A stretch of 64,000 nt of DNA from Acarospora socialis (GCA_025617375.2 JAMYGW020000008.1:186001-250000); one strand, 5' to 3'. Positions 21,665 to 34,676 are shown, counted from the first letter of the stretch. Made by a program: numbers and translations. The notes: generated by a model not told the origin, from the sequence alone.

Positions 21665-21857
21665 AAAAGAAGAAAGATATTGGTTGACAATCAGCATCAG
21701 GTTGACTGAACAGAAGTGATCAAAAAGTATTCAGATTGATTATTCACATGTACAAGATTTTGAGTTTTGTTTTGTGTCTACATCTTTCACTATATGTCTA
21801 TTAACTGCCATAGCTTTTATAGCTGCATGCATAGAATGAAGAATAAATAAATAAATA
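21665..21857 (+). other. LINE C 3'UTR and AAAT tail
   Basis: Contains CATCAGGTTGACTG...CAGAAGTGATCAA (about 21695-21722), TTTTATAGCTGCATGCATAG, and ends GAAGAATAAATAAATAAAT. The block from about 21690 is closely matched by the 3' body of the SINEs at 41137 and 59580. This region is presumably what the reverse transcriptase recognises. Confidence 0.8.
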
Positions 21858-23975
21858 AATGCTATTTTTGATCTATATGCGATTTCTATTCACAAAAATC
21901 AACAATAAACACACTCAACTAAAGCTACCGAGCTATATTGATGATGTGGCTATTATTGTGGAAGGAAAATCAGCTGCAGACAACAGCAAAACACTAGAAT
22001 CAGTCACAAAAACTGCATTTCAGTGAGCTGAAGAAAATGCAGTTATATTTGATGACAGCAAGTCAGAACTCATTCATTTTCAGAAAGGAAATCAAGCTAT
22101 ATCAACAGTAAAACTACCAAATAACACTGTTATACATCCTTCTAAAGTTGTACGCTGGCTAGGTGTTTGGTTTGACACTAAAATGTCTTTTAAGACACAT
22201 GTGCAAAAGAAAATAGCTTCTGCAACTAGAACATTGCATTTACTGCATAGACTGATGAATTCTGAATGGAGTTTATCAACATCAACTGAAAAACAGCTGT
22301 ACACAGTCTGCATCACATCTATAAGTGACTATGAAAGTCCAGTATGGTGAAAACAACAAAAGAATTTTGAAAAGCTGTTTCAAAAACTTCAAAATTCAGC
22401 AACTAGAAAAATTCTAGGTGCATTTAGGTCTTCACCATCAGCTGCTATGGAGCTAGAATCAGCTATATTACCACCTAGATTTAGACTTGATCAAAAAACA
22501 GAGCTATATGCTTTAAGAATAGCTACTTTGTCAGAAAATCATTCAATTAGACAAAGAACTCCATACACCTACCCACCAGGACTTGAAACTGGATGTGATA
22601 TTGATGAAAATCATTATCTTGACTGAAATCAACATCCAAACTCTCTCATTAAGAAGAAACACCCAACTCAGTTGATTAAAGTGCTATATAGCATTTGCAA
22701 ATATCTACCAAAAACACTAAATTTGGAGATTTCAACTCAAAATGAGTTATGCTGTGCACCTTGGAGTGTTTCACCAAACATAGACATTCAAATCAGCAAA
22801 TCTGACAAGAAACTAGCTACTTTGAAACATCTAAAGAAATTAGAAACACTTGTTTCTAAAGAAACTAGAGCAAGAAATGCTATTCTATACACAGATGGGT
22901 CAAAACTAGATGAAAATCTAGGTGCAGGTCTTTGCTACATGTATAAAGACATTATACATCAACAATCTTGAAATCTAGGAACTATCATGGAAGTCTATGA
23001 TGCTGAATTGTTTGGAATCTCACAGTCTTTGAAGTTAAGTCTCAAAGAAATCATGAAACATCAAAGAATCAAAGATGTTTGAATCTTTTCAGACAATCAA
23101 GCAGCTATACAAAGAATTCAAACCACAAATCAAGGATCTGGACAGCATCTAGCTATTAAATGTCAAGAAACTCTTGAAAAACTCATAGAATATGAAGTTA
23201 CATCTCATATTCATTGGGTTCCTGGACATGAGAACATTAAAGACAATGAAATAGCAGATGAAGCTGCAAAATCAGGTGCAAAGCAGTCAATTTCATCAGA
23301 TATTGATAGATTTACATCTATTAGCTATATCAAACACAAAATCAAGGCCAAAGCACTGGAAAACTGAACCACCCACTGGAAAAAGACAACTCAAGAAAGA
23401 TACTATGCTCAGTTTGATCAAACACCTAGTTTTCACATCAAAGAAGATCTGAAAAGTGCAGACAGACTTTCATTTGCTACTTTTACACAAATGAAACTAG
23501 GTCATGACTATTTCAAAGCATATCTGCATAGATTACCAGACTATAACAGCAAGAAATGCAGTGGTGCATGCAACAAAGATCAAACCCCAGAGCATTTGTT
23601 GACAGCCTGTCAATATAACAAAAAGAAGCAAACTAAGCTGAAAAATCAGCTCAGAAACATCAATTTGCCATATACAGCAAAGGTGCTGTTTACTACCAAG
23701 GAAGGAATCAAAGCTACTTTGCTGTTTTTGAAGAAAACCAAAGTAGCTACTAGAAAATGGTTATTAGAAGAAGTTGAGAATGAAGATGAGATTTAGAAAA
23801 GAAGAAAGATATTGATTAACAATCAGCATCAGATTGACTGAACAGAAGTGATCAAAAAGCATTCAGATTGATTATTCACATGTACAAGATTTTGAGTTTT
23901 GTTTGGTGTCTACATCTTTCACTATATGTCTATTAACTGCCATAGCTTTTATAGCTGCATGCATAGAATGAAGAA

Positions 23976-24062
<87 letters not shown>

Positions 24063-24064
24063 AA
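21858..24064 (+). mobile_element. LINE A, right part: reverse transcriptase to 3' tail
   Basis: Resumes LINE A at the right target duplication and covers the RT active-site region, RNase H, C-terminal Cys/His motif, 3'UTR and tail. Stops relative to C are Trp codons turned to TGA, for example about 22024, 22347, 22624, 22969, 23081 and 23365; the reading frame is otherwise kept. Nearly all of these are shared with D and E. The tail is an unusually long (AAAT)n run (23974-24064). Confidence 0.85.
23974..24064. repeat. (AAAT)n microsatellite, 3' tail of LINE A
   Basis: About 22 tandem AAAT units. The other LINE tails here have four to five units, so this one has probably expanded by slippage. 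Read on the minus strand it gives a spurious Ile/Tyr/Leu/Phe-rich open frame. Confidence 0.95.
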
Positions 24065-24231
24065 CTGAACAGCCCGGTAGATAATGTATGTGGGAGGTGT
24101 GGGATTTGAACCCACAATCTTATAATTTAAGTGAGAAATTCAATTGGGATCACTACTTTCATGAATTTTCACTTAAATTAAAAAGGCTACCAGCGTGATA
24201 AACTGTCCACTATATCACACAATCACCCCTC
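24065..24231 (-). mobile_element. SINE S1, 5' (tRNA-derived) part, inverted
   Basis: Read on the minus strand from 24231 it matches the head of SINEs S2-S4: A-box-like GATATAGTGG, the hairpin-forming insert and a B box GGTTCAAATCC (complement of 24102-24112), ending near CTGTTCAG where LINE A's tail begins. It retains GGG and CCC runs, so it is less mutated than its neighbours. The piece is opposite in direction to the SINE 3' end that follows directly. Confidence 0.8.
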
Positions 24232-24310
24232 TATCACAAGTCATCATAGTGCATGTTTGCTGATATAGACTATAAAAGAAAGAATAAATAAATAAATAAA
24301 TAAATAAGTG
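24230..24310 (+). mobile_element. SINE S1, 3' part with AAAT tail
   Basis: CTCTATCACAAGTCATCATAG through GACTATAAAAGAAAGAATAAATAAATAA, identical in design to the last 75 bp of S2 and S3. The middle of about 250 bp is missing. Head and tail overlap by a few bases (CTC) at the junction. Confidence 0.8.
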
Positions 24311-26407
24311 TTGTTGAGTCTGAATATCTTTATAAGCAAAAATCAAAGTTAACTGTCATCAGAAACACTGTTGAGTCAATTATTCATTATGCAAAGAGAA
24401 AAATGCAAGCTCATCAAGAGCATAGAAAAAGAAATAGAGAGTATATCAAGAGCTAAACTGAAGCTCAACTGATGACAGTGACATCATTATGTGTGTGTAT
24501 GTTTCATAATCTGTTTAATGAAGATATATAATGAATTGTAATTGAAGAGAATAAACTCAGTGTTTATTTGTTTGCACTTGCAAGATTTTGAATGCACTTA
24601 ACAATGAATGTCATTTTGATTCACAATCTCATACTGTTTTGATATCAACATAATATTGAATCATATCAATAAACTCATGTTCAACTGCAAATTATCTTAT
24701 AGAGTCTCAGTATTCTTCTTTCACATAAGATTTTAATGCACATGTGCAGTCAGATTGATGTAGACATCTAAGAAAATTTAATAAATCTTCTCTGTAAAAA
24801 TACATTAATTTATTCATAACATAAAAAAAAAACACTCTTCTTGCTGCTCTCAATGTCAATATGATTAAAAACAAAATTTCATACAAAGTAAAAGTTGCTC
24901 AGAAAGAACTTAGACACAAAGTAATGAGTGAGAATTTTTGATTTCAAAAAAAGTTAAAGAATTTAAGTAAAATTCTTGTGCTCAGCAAAATTTCTGACAT
25001 GAATTTATAGAATTTTAATCAGTATACAAGATTGAATGAAAATAAAGTCAAATTATTTTCATGTTTTGTAGAACTTTAGCTTTTCAATTTTGAAGTATTT
25101 GTGTTAATTTGTTTGTGAAACTCACAATATTCAAAAAAAATAAATGAAATTTTATTTCACACTTCTTTGATCAGTTGATGCTGCTCATCATTCAATATAA
25201 AATGTTAAAGTAAAAATAAAACTCTGATCTGATATTGCAACTTATTGTATTCTTCTTTATATTTATCATACAGAAGTGTATCAAAAATGTTATTTTTTAA
25301 TTGAGTTCATCACACATTATTTAAACTGACTTTTGACTGCAGAAGAAACTGATTGTCTTCTGTCTTAAAGAAATCATTGAGTTGATAATACTGTTAAAAT
25401 ATGTTAGCTTTGACAAGAAATAATAAAAACTGTGTCATTTACAATTGAATTATGAAATAAAAAGTCAATTTCATCTATATTATTGAAGTCTCTTTTCATC
25501 TGTAACATTGTCAAACTCTTCTCTTTAAATAAATTATTTCTTTGTAGTATTCTGAGTTCTGATCATAATGTATCATATGATGATTAAGAATCATCAGAGT
25601 TTGAAGAAACTGTTTGCTGTGTGTCATTAGAATTTCTTTGAAACTTAAAACTTGATTTGTCAAATCTACAAGACATAATGTAGACAACTAACAGATACAA
25701 AGAAAAAAAAAAAATAAATGTAAATATTTTTTAATCTCTTTAACAGAAGCTCAGAAGTGAGTGATTGTAGTGAGAAGTTGTGAGAGATGAAAAATGAGAA
25801 ATGAGAAATGTGTTGTGAAAACTCACTGAAATTTGTCATCAACTTTGTAAAGACTTCAATGTCATATTAAACAATCATCATCATGAATTTGATGACTGTC
25901 ACAGTAACTGAAGTGCTTCAATTACAAAGATATTAAGAAGATCAATGCATTCTAGATATCAACTTTACATTGTGTTATTATACATATTCATGCAAGTTTA
26001 ATTCAACACAGCATTCTGAAAAAAACAGTATGTTTTTTCTACACTTTAAGTCTTCTTAGAGTTAAAGTTAATCTTCTGTTCTATCTTCATTAAATAAACA
26101 GCTTCAGCATTATTCAATTTCTTTACAACAATTTGTAATTGTACAAAGAAGTCAGATCAACTTCAAGAGCAGTTTATGACTTCAGAAATCTGAAGATGCT
26201 GTGATGATTGCTTTAAAAGAGATGATTAAATATATTGTGATTAATCTCTGTGTCTGACTCTACAGAGAATAGTAGCTGATTGATGCTTTAAAATGTTATT
26301 GAGATACAATCTTCAAAGAAAGTTTCTCTCTACAAACAGTCTGCAGAACAGAAGATTGCTACAGTGTTTAAGTGATAATTTAATCAAGAGATATGTCTTC
26401 TGTTCAT
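24311..26407. other. Decayed AT-rich DNA, no gene; part repeated in inverse at 44290-44500
   Basis: Very poor in CC, GG and CG, with no open frame of note. Positions about 26210-26400 match about 44290-44500 on the opposite strand (for example CTACAAACAGTCTGCAGAAC and ACTCTACAGAGAATAGTAGC). That places at least this end in an old dispersed repeat, probably linked to the gypsy fossils. The rest I do not recognise. Confidence 0.5.
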
Positions 26408-27660
26408 TTTTTATTTTATTTATTTATTTATTTTTCATTTTATGTATGCAGCTATAAAAGCTATGACAGTTAATAAACATATAGTGAAAGATGTATACAC
26501 AAAACAAAACTCAAATCTTGTACATGTGAATAATCAATCTGATTGCTTTTTGATCACTTCTGTTCAGTCAATTTGATGCTGATTGTCAATTAATAACTCT
26601 TTTTTTTTTTTTTTTTTTTTCCTAAATCTCATCTTCCCCCTCAACTCTTCTAAAAACCACTTTCTAGTAGCTACTTTGATTTTCTTCAAAAACTGTAAAG
26701 TAGTCTTGATTTCTTTCTTGATGATAAACAGCATCTTTGCTGTATATGACAAATTGATGTTTCTGAGCTGATTTTTCAGCTCAGTTTGCTTCTTTTTGAA
26801 ATATTGACAGACTGTCAACAAATGCTCTGAAGTTTGATCTTTGTTGCATGCATCATTGCATTTCTTGCTGTTGTAGTCTGATAATCTATGCAAGTATGCT
26901 TTGAAATAGTCATAATCTAGTTTCATTTGAGTAAATGTAGCAAATAAGAGTCTTGTGACTTGTTTCAGATCTTCTTTGATGTGAAAACTTGATTTTTGAT
27001 CAAACTGTGCATAGTATCTTTCTTGATTGATCTTTATTCAGTGGGTAATTCAGTTTTTCAGTGATTTATTCTTGATTTTTCATCTAATATAGCTAGTAGA
27101 TGTGAATCTTTCAGACTCAGCTGAATTTGACTGTTTTGCATCTAATTTTGCAGCTTTATCTGCAATTTCATTGTCTTTAATGTCTTCATGACCAGAAACT
27201 CAATGAATATAAGATGTAATCTTATTTTTTATGAGTTTCTGAAGAATTTCTTGACATTTAATGACTAGATGCTGTTCAGATTCTTGATTTGTGATTTGAA
27301 TTCTCTGTATAGCTGCTTGATTGTCTGAAAAGATTCAAATATCTTTGATTCTTTGATATTTCATGATTGCTTTAAGACTTAACTTTAAAGACTGTGAAAT
27401 TTAAAACAATTCAGCATTATAAACTTCCATGATAGTTTCTAGATTTCAAGATTGTTGATGTATAATGTCTTTATACATGTAGCAAAGATCTGCATTTAGA
27501 TTTTCATCTAATTTTGACTTATCTGTGTACAAAACAGCATTTCTAGATCTGATTTTCATAGAAAAAGAGTTTCTAGTTTCTTTAGATATTTCAAAGTAGC
27601 TAGTTTCTTGTCAGATTTGCTGATTTGAATGTCTATGTCTGATGAAACATTTCAAGGTGT
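26408..27660 (-). mobile_element. LINE F, 3' part (older, strongly mutated Tad1-type copy)
   Basis: On the minus strand this is the last 1.25 kb of the LINE: from the region before RNase H through the Cys/His motif, 3'UTR and an AAAT tail (TTTATTTATTTATT at about 26412-26432). It is more diverged from C than D or E are, with many in-frame stops in the RNase H region. It ends at AAGGTGT where the tail of LINE D begins. See the 5' part at 34677-35196. Confidence 0.8.
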
Positions 27661-30600
27661 GTTATTTATTTATTTATTCTTCATTCTATGCATGCAGCTA
27701 TAAAAGCTATGGCAGTTAATAGACATATAGTGAAAGATGTAGACACAAAACAAAACTCAAAATCTTGTACATGTGAATAATCAATCTGAATACTTTTTGA
27801 TCACTTCTGTTCAGTCAATCTGATGCTGATTGTTAATCAATATCTTTCTTCTTTTCTAAATCTCATCTTCATCCTCAACTTCTTCTAGCAACCACTTTCT
27901 AGTAGCTACTTTTGTTTTCTTCAAAAACAATAAAGTAGCTTTGATTCCTTTCTTGATGATAAACAGCATCTTTGCTGTATATGACAGATTGATGTTTCTA
28001 AGCTGATTTTTCAGCTCAGTTTGTTATTTCTTGAAGTATTGACAGGCTGTCAACAAATGCTCTGAGATTTGATCTTTGTTGCATGCATCATTGCATTTCT
28101 TGCTGTTATAGTCTGGTAATCTATGCAGATATGCTTTGAAATAGCTATGATCTAGTTTCATTTGTGTAAAAGTAGCAAATGAAAGTCTGTCTGCACTTTT
28201 CAGATCTTCTTTGATGTGAAAACTAGGTGTTTGATCAAACTGAGCATAGTATCTTTCTTGAGTTGTCTTTTTTCAGTGGGTGGTTCAGTTTTTCAGTGCT
28301 TTGGCCTTGATTTTGTGTTTGATATAGCTAATAGATGTAAATCTATCAATATCTGGTGAAATTGACTGCTTTGCACCTGATTTTGCAGCTTTATCTGCTA
28401 TTTCATTGCCTTTAATGTTCTCATGTCCAGGGACCCAATGAATATGAGATGTAACTTCATATTCTATGAGTTTTTCAAGAGTTTCTTGACATTTAATAGC
28501 TAGATGCTGTCCAGATCCTTGATTTGTGGTTTGAATTCTTTGTATAGCTGCTTGATTGTCTGAAAAGATTCAAACATCTTTGATTCTTTGATGTTTCATG
28601 ATTTCTTTGAGACTTAACTTCAAAGACTGTGAGATTCCAAACAATTCAGCATCATAGACTTCCATGATAGTTCCTAGATTTCAAGATTGTTGATGTATAA
28701 TGTCTTTATACATGTAGCAAAGACCTGCACCTAGATTTTCATCTAGTTTTGACCCATCTGTGTATAGAATAGCATTTCTTGCTCTAGTTTCTTTAGAAAC
28801 AAGTGTTTCTAATTTCTTTAGATGTTTCAAAGTAGCTAGTTTCTTGTCAGATTTGCTGATTTGAATGTCTATGTTTGGTGAAACACTCCAAGGTGCACAG
28901 CATAACTCATTTTGAGTTGAAATCTCCAAATTTAGTGTTTTTGGTAGATATTTGCAAATGCTATATAGCACTTTAATCAACTGAGTTGGGTGTTTCTTCT
29001 TAATGAGAGAGTTTGGATGTTGATTTCAGTCAAGATAATGATTTTCATCAATATCACATCCAGTTCCAAGTCCTGGTGGGTAGGTGTATGAAGTTCTTTG
29101 TCTAATTGAATGATTTTCTGACAAAGTAGCTATTCTTAAAGCATATAGCTCTGTTTTTTGATCAAGTCTAAATCTAGGTGGTAATATAGCTGATTCTAGC
29201 TCCATAGCAGCTGATGGTGAAGACCTAAATGCACCTAGAATTTTTCTAGTTGCTGAATTTTGAAGTTTTTGAAACAGCTTTTCAAAATTCTTTTGTTGTT
29301 TTCACCATACTGGACTTTCATAGTCACTTATAGATGTGATGCAGACTGTGTACAGCTGTTTTTCAGTTGATGTTGATAAACTCCATTCAGAATTCATCAG
29401 TCTATGCAGTAAATGCAATGTTCTAGTTGCAGAAGCTATTTTTTTTTGCACATGTGTCTTAAAAGACATTTTAGTGTCAAACCAAACACCTAGTCAGCAT
29501 ACAACTTTAGAAAAATGTATAACAGTGTTATTTGGTAGTTTTACTGTTGATATAGCTTGATTTCCTTTCTGAAAATGAATGAGTTCTGACTTGCTGTCAT
29601 CAAATATAACTGCATTTTCTTCAGCTCACTGAAATGCAGTTTTTGTGACTGATTCTAGTGTTTTGCTGTTGTCTGCAGCTGATTTTCCTTCCACAATAAT
29701 AGCCACATCATCAATATAGCTCGGTAGCTTTAGTTGAGTGTGTTTATTGTTGATTTTTGTGAATAGAAATCGCATATAGATCAAAAATAGCATTGATAAT
29801 ATAGATGATCCTTGTGGAATTCCAGAATTGACACTTTGTGAGTGATTTTTTTCACCATCAAAAGCTAGAGCAATTGTTCTATTTGTAAGAAAGCATTGCA
29901 CCTATTTTAGTACAGTTTGTGGTAAATGTAGTCTTTTCATGACTTTTAGCAGTTGATTTAAAGACACATAGTTAAATGCACCCTTAACATCCAAGAATAA
30001 AGCTGTCAAGACTTTGTTGTTGTTGATTGCTTGTTGAATGTCATGTGTTAAACACATAGCTGCATCCACAGCTGATCTTTGCTTTCTACCACCCATTTGC
30101 TCATGATATAGCAAGTCTGTGGTTTCAGCCCAATAGAAAAGTCTTGTTGTCATTATCTTTTCAGATATTTTGCTCAAGCAATTTAGTAGAGTGATTGGTC
30201 TATATGCTTTGGGTATTGAATAGTCTGCTTTGTCTTCTTTTCTCAGAATTGCACCAGTTCCTTGACGCCAGCATACTGGATGATGGCCTTGATTTATTAA
30301 AACTGAGTAAACAGTGTGAAATAACTCAGATATAGCTTGATATGCATGTTGAATTATCAAAAAGGACAATCCATCTGGCCCAGGTGCTTTCTTTGTTGAT
30401 GAAGTCATAATAGCTTGTTTTATTTTCTTAGAAATGACTGAAAACCATGGTTTTGTGAGACTATTATCACATTCTAGCTCAACTGGGCTTGTTTGAGGTG
30501 GTTTTGGAAACATAGCTTCAAGAAACAAGTCACATTTGTCTTTAAATGTGAGTCTCACTTTGTTTTCATGCTTTATAGGAGGTGTTTTCTCTATTTTTCG

Positions 30601-33600
30601 TGGTTTAGTGTAATGATATGCTGTAAAAACATCTTTTCCAGCTGCACCTTGCAGAAAAGTAGTTCATGAGGTATGTTTGGCTTTCTGAATTGCATGAAAG
30701 TATCTATTTCTTGCATTTCTGAATTGATTTCAGTTTTCTTGTGATTTGTGATGTTTTCAGTATCTTCTAAAACCACTCATTTCAGTTCTAAGTACTGATA
30801 ATGATTCAGACCATCATACTTTGGCTTTTGAACAAGGTTTTCTCTTTGGTATATGCTGATCTGCTGCATTTGCTATCAGATTTCTGAGAGAAATAGCCAT
30901 TTCTTCTAGATTTTGATCTGATAGATGTTGCATTAAGCTTTGAATTTGAACACTGATTTGTACTGAGTTTATTTGCAGAGTTTCTGCAAATTTAACCCAG
31001 TCTGCTTTGTCTATATTGTATGATGCACTCAGTGGACTTTCAACCCATTCAGACTCATTTGCAGTTATTTGAAACTGAATAACTTCATGGTCTGATTCAG
31101 ACTCCATGTCTTGATTTACTTGTCAATTTCTGATGAAATTGCAAAGTAAGGATGTTGCAAAAGTCAAATCAATCACTGATGTGGAATTTCCTGAGTGATG
31201 TGTATAGGTGTTTATGTCTGGTGTATTTAATAGCTCACAGTTGTGAATTTTCAGCCAGTTTATCAAAGAAGTAGCTCTTATAGAGTTTTCTATTGATGAA
31301 TTTCACCATGCATGATGTGCATTAAAATTCCCACAGATAATAGCTCTTTGTGGTAGTTGAATTGCTGTTAAACATCTGTCTATGGTCCATTGATCATTGT
31401 TGATTTGCTGTGACTTTTCATTGTATATGTTAAGTAACAGTATACTAGAAATTCCATTTGCTGAAATACTGAGTATTTGCAAATCTGAGTCTTTTGACAA
31501 GTCAGGTCTTGGTATACACACTAAATCTTGTTTAGTTTTAGACACAAATGCCATAGTTCTAGGTCTAATATCTAGATTAGATGTGGGTATCAAACTAGTA
31601 AAAGATGGATGTGAAATAGTGGTTTTGTTGTCTCTTGCAACTCATGGTTCTTGAAGAAGAACTATGTCTGCAGTTTTTGTAGCTGAATTCAGACATGAGT
31701 ACATGACATTCATAGATCTTGTGCAGTTGTGTTGTAGAATGGTGATTTGTGATGAATTTGTTGTGTTATTCATGACATTTTCATAGATAGTGAATCTGCT
31801 GTTGAAGAGATAGACTGTAGTGCTTTGAAAACACTGCATTCTGCACTATTTACTTGATGTTTCTCATCACAATTGCTGCATTTATAGACTATATGTGCGC
31901 AAGTGGTTTCTTTTGACTGTGTGAAACAAAGAAAACAGCCATGTTCTCTAGTATTGTGGTTTCCCGCACAGAATTGACATGTGTCTTGATTTTTGCATAC
32001 TTTTTGAGTATGTCCAAACTTTTGACACTTTCTGCATTGATCTGTTGATTTGTAAGTGTTGTAAACTGCAGTTCTAACTGATGTTTCAGCAATTATCAGT
32101 CTGTTTCTGAGTGCTTTTTGAGCTTCTTGTTCTGATTTGACTGTCAAAACAATAGATGCATGCTGTTTTTCCTGTCTGACTTCTTCTGAAGTAAGTCAGC
32201 GTGGTAAAATAGCTAGTTTGATATCTTTGTTGAAGATTTCTACTTCATCTTTGACTAGTTGCATGTCTTCTTTGCCGTTGAAAATAGCTGTGGAAATTTC
32301 ATGTGCTACTATTTTGTACCACTTTTCATTCTTTTTGATTTCTATGAATTCAGATGATGCATTTCAGATTTGTTGATGTTTTAGCAAGTCTTCTGCTGTG
32401 TCTTCACTGGTTGTGAGCACTATACTAGCTTTGAATTGTGAAATAGCAACTGTGGAAACCAGCAAATTGTCTATTTTTGCTGTTTTAAGTGCATTGTTGA
32501 TTTTGTTGCGCATGTCTATGGCATTGATAGTAGTTGTGAGTGTTTTTGACTTTATAACTAGACACCTTTCTCTGAAAGTAATGGGTTTATTCACTACTTT
32601 TGACTTTGGTGCTTTTTTTTGAACAGTTGTTCATGAGTTTTGAGCATTTTGATCTTTGCTGCTTGCAATTGATGCATATGTTGCTGATTTCACTGTTTTT
32701 GTTGATGTTGGCTGTCCAAAGCTGGTTTTGTTTGTCTGTACAAAGTTGATAGGGTTTGTTTTGTTTGTCTGAAAGACAAGTGCTGGTTTCTCTGTGGTTT
32801 CTGACTTTGTTTTAGACATTGTGTGAAGAATTTTGTCTAGTTTGATGTTGACTTCATCTTTGAAGCTGTCTAGTTGTTGTTGAACATCTAGTTTCTGATG
32901 AAATGCTTCATCTGACTGTTTGAGTGAGTCTAGATTTGCATTTTGTCTTGCTTGATCCAGTGTCTTGATGCTATTTTCTAGTTCTTGTTGAACTATAGGG
33001 TTTGTGAATTGCTGAATAGCTTGCTTGAGGTAGTTTCTGGCTTGTTGAAGTAGTTTGTCACCATTTTGACTTTTTGAGTGTAGGTTTGTGCAGTTTGCAT
33101 GATGAGTTTCATGCTGATTTGGTTCTTCATCAGAAGAAATAGCTTCTGACACTGGACTGACAATGGCTCTTCTCTTTTTAGACTTTAGAATAGTCTTTTG
33201 AGAAGGTTTCATGGTGATTTGTGATCCCAACAGGTCTGGTGAACTCATAAAGAGTTGTGGAAGTGCTGTTTTTGGTGATTTTTGTTGTTTTGTAGGTGTT
33301 TTTGGGTTTTCTAGGTTGAAATCTTGCATGAAGTTGCTGGAATTCAGTGCAAAAGTCATGATATGAGGTGTTTTTGGGGTCCATCCTGTCCAAATCCAAA
33401 ATCCTATCCAAATCCAGGTCCAGAAGGTCTATGTCTAGCAGTAATTATCTAGTTTTTGAAGGTAAAAACTAGATTTTCCTGAGGTTCTAGATTATAGAAG
33501 CTTTGAATTCTTATTTCATCTAGAATAGGCTGTACCCAATTGCCTAATCCAGATGTTGCTTAATATCCCAATTCACCTAAAGTAGATAAACTCTACAATA

Positions 33601-34676
33601 GGCTTTTACCAGCTCTACTATAAGCAAGACTATACTATAAGTCACTCAACCACTAGGTCTTGGGGCAGATGCATCTAGGGCAAGATTTCCACGTGGAGTC
33701 TCATATTTATATTTCAACTACTCAGACAACATTGTTTGCCAGTCTGAGCTTTTACCAGCAGGTAGGGCTAGAAAATAGCTACCTGCTTATACCCTTCACT
33801 AGGTCTTTGTGAGATGCTTCTAGTGTAGGGTATGTCTTCACTGGTAGGTTCTTTCTGCATGCAAAACGCTAATCAATTGACAGAAGAAATGCTCAACTTC
33901 CAGCTAAATCCGTCAAGAAATGGCTATTTTGCGGCTAGTTTTTGCGGAAACTGCGTGCAGTTGCTGGAATTGAGCGATTTGGTGTAATTCAGCCTGTAAT
34001 GCTTAGAAATTTGACCTGAAACGCTGGTTTTTGGGCGAAAATAGCTGAAAAGTAGTTGATTTTGTTGATAAAATAGCTTGTTTTGATGGTGGAGCTATGT
34101 AGGTATGTTGTATAATGTGTGAATTGATGTGGCTTGGTGTGTATAGGCTGGAATTGCTGTGTAGTTGGCGTAAAAGTGGTGTTTTTGGTGTTTTCTTGGT
34201 TGTTTTGGTGTTTTTGGTGTTTTGGTGTGAGTGAGGCTTAGTTGAGGTATCTGGTGATGCTTGGTGTGCAGAAATTCTGCCAAGCAAGCTAGGAAAATTA
34301 AGCGAAAATTTGCGAACTTCAAAAACTAGATACTAAGAGGTACAACTAAACAGTCCAACAACTTTGTGAGCAATAAAGATATCAAAAAGCAGTAATAGTA
34401 TGAATTTTAGAAGAGATCAAGGTGAAGAAAACTGTTGATTCAGAATTTTCAAAGACACATTGGTTGTGGTGATGTTGATGTCCAAAATGTTGTTTTGGTT
34501 TTTTGGGAGGAGGTATGCGAAAAATTTTGGGAGAATGGTAATTGAGGTCCCTCACCACCAGTATTGATGATGAAGATAAGCTGTTTTGAGAGTTTATGAA
34601 AGTGAATGAGGTGAAGAATTTGCTCTATTCAGAATTTTGATAGCTGATTTGGTTGTGATTCTGTGGTTTTTATACT
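27661..34676 (-). mobile_element. LINE D: full-length but inactivated Tad1-type copy
   Basis: On the minus strand: 5' end at about 34670, 5'UTR to 33360, ORF1 33359-31770, ORF2 31773-27856 (again joined by ATGA) and a tail at 27661-27680. No frameshift is needed to follow either ORF: they are broken only by stops, almost all TGA where C has TGG, plus a TAG at 29900-29902. ORF1 is open for 242 codons before the first stop. The Y-I-D-D motif and most RNase H residues survive. It is flanked by AAGGTGT at 27654-27660 and 34677-34683, a likely short target duplication, with about 6 extra bases at the 5' junction. D and E share most of their mutations. Confidence 0.9.

Larger units (their letters stand above)
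14843..21857 (+). mobile_element. LINE C: full-length, apparently intact Tad1-type non-LTR retrotransposon
   Basis: About 7.0 kb: 5'UTR 14843-16160, ORF1 16161-17750, ORF2 17747-21664, 3'UTR 21665-21839 and a short (AAAT)n tail. Endonuclease, reverse transcriptase and RNase H in ORF2 plus a knuckle-bearing ORF1 fit the Tad1 clade of fungal LINEs. Both ORFs are open and key residues are present, so it may be active. It shows almost none of the GG-to-GA scarring of copies A, D, E and F, so it is the youngest element here together with B. The 5'UTR carries CACCAAAAACACC-type repeats (15290-15350) and must contain the internal promoter; I cannot place it. Confidence 0.92.

Noticed and set aside
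23872-24117. Minus-strand open frames rich in Ile, Tyr, Leu and Phe
   Set aside because: They are translations of the (AAAT)n tail of LINE A, with no coding meaning.
24085-24231. tRNA gene with an intron (A box, T-arm and B box visible on the minus strand)
   Set aside because: The same head occurs four times with a common non-tRNA body and AAAT tail, and S3 has target duplications, so it is a SINE head. The acceptor stem is imperfect and no convincing anticodon can be placed.
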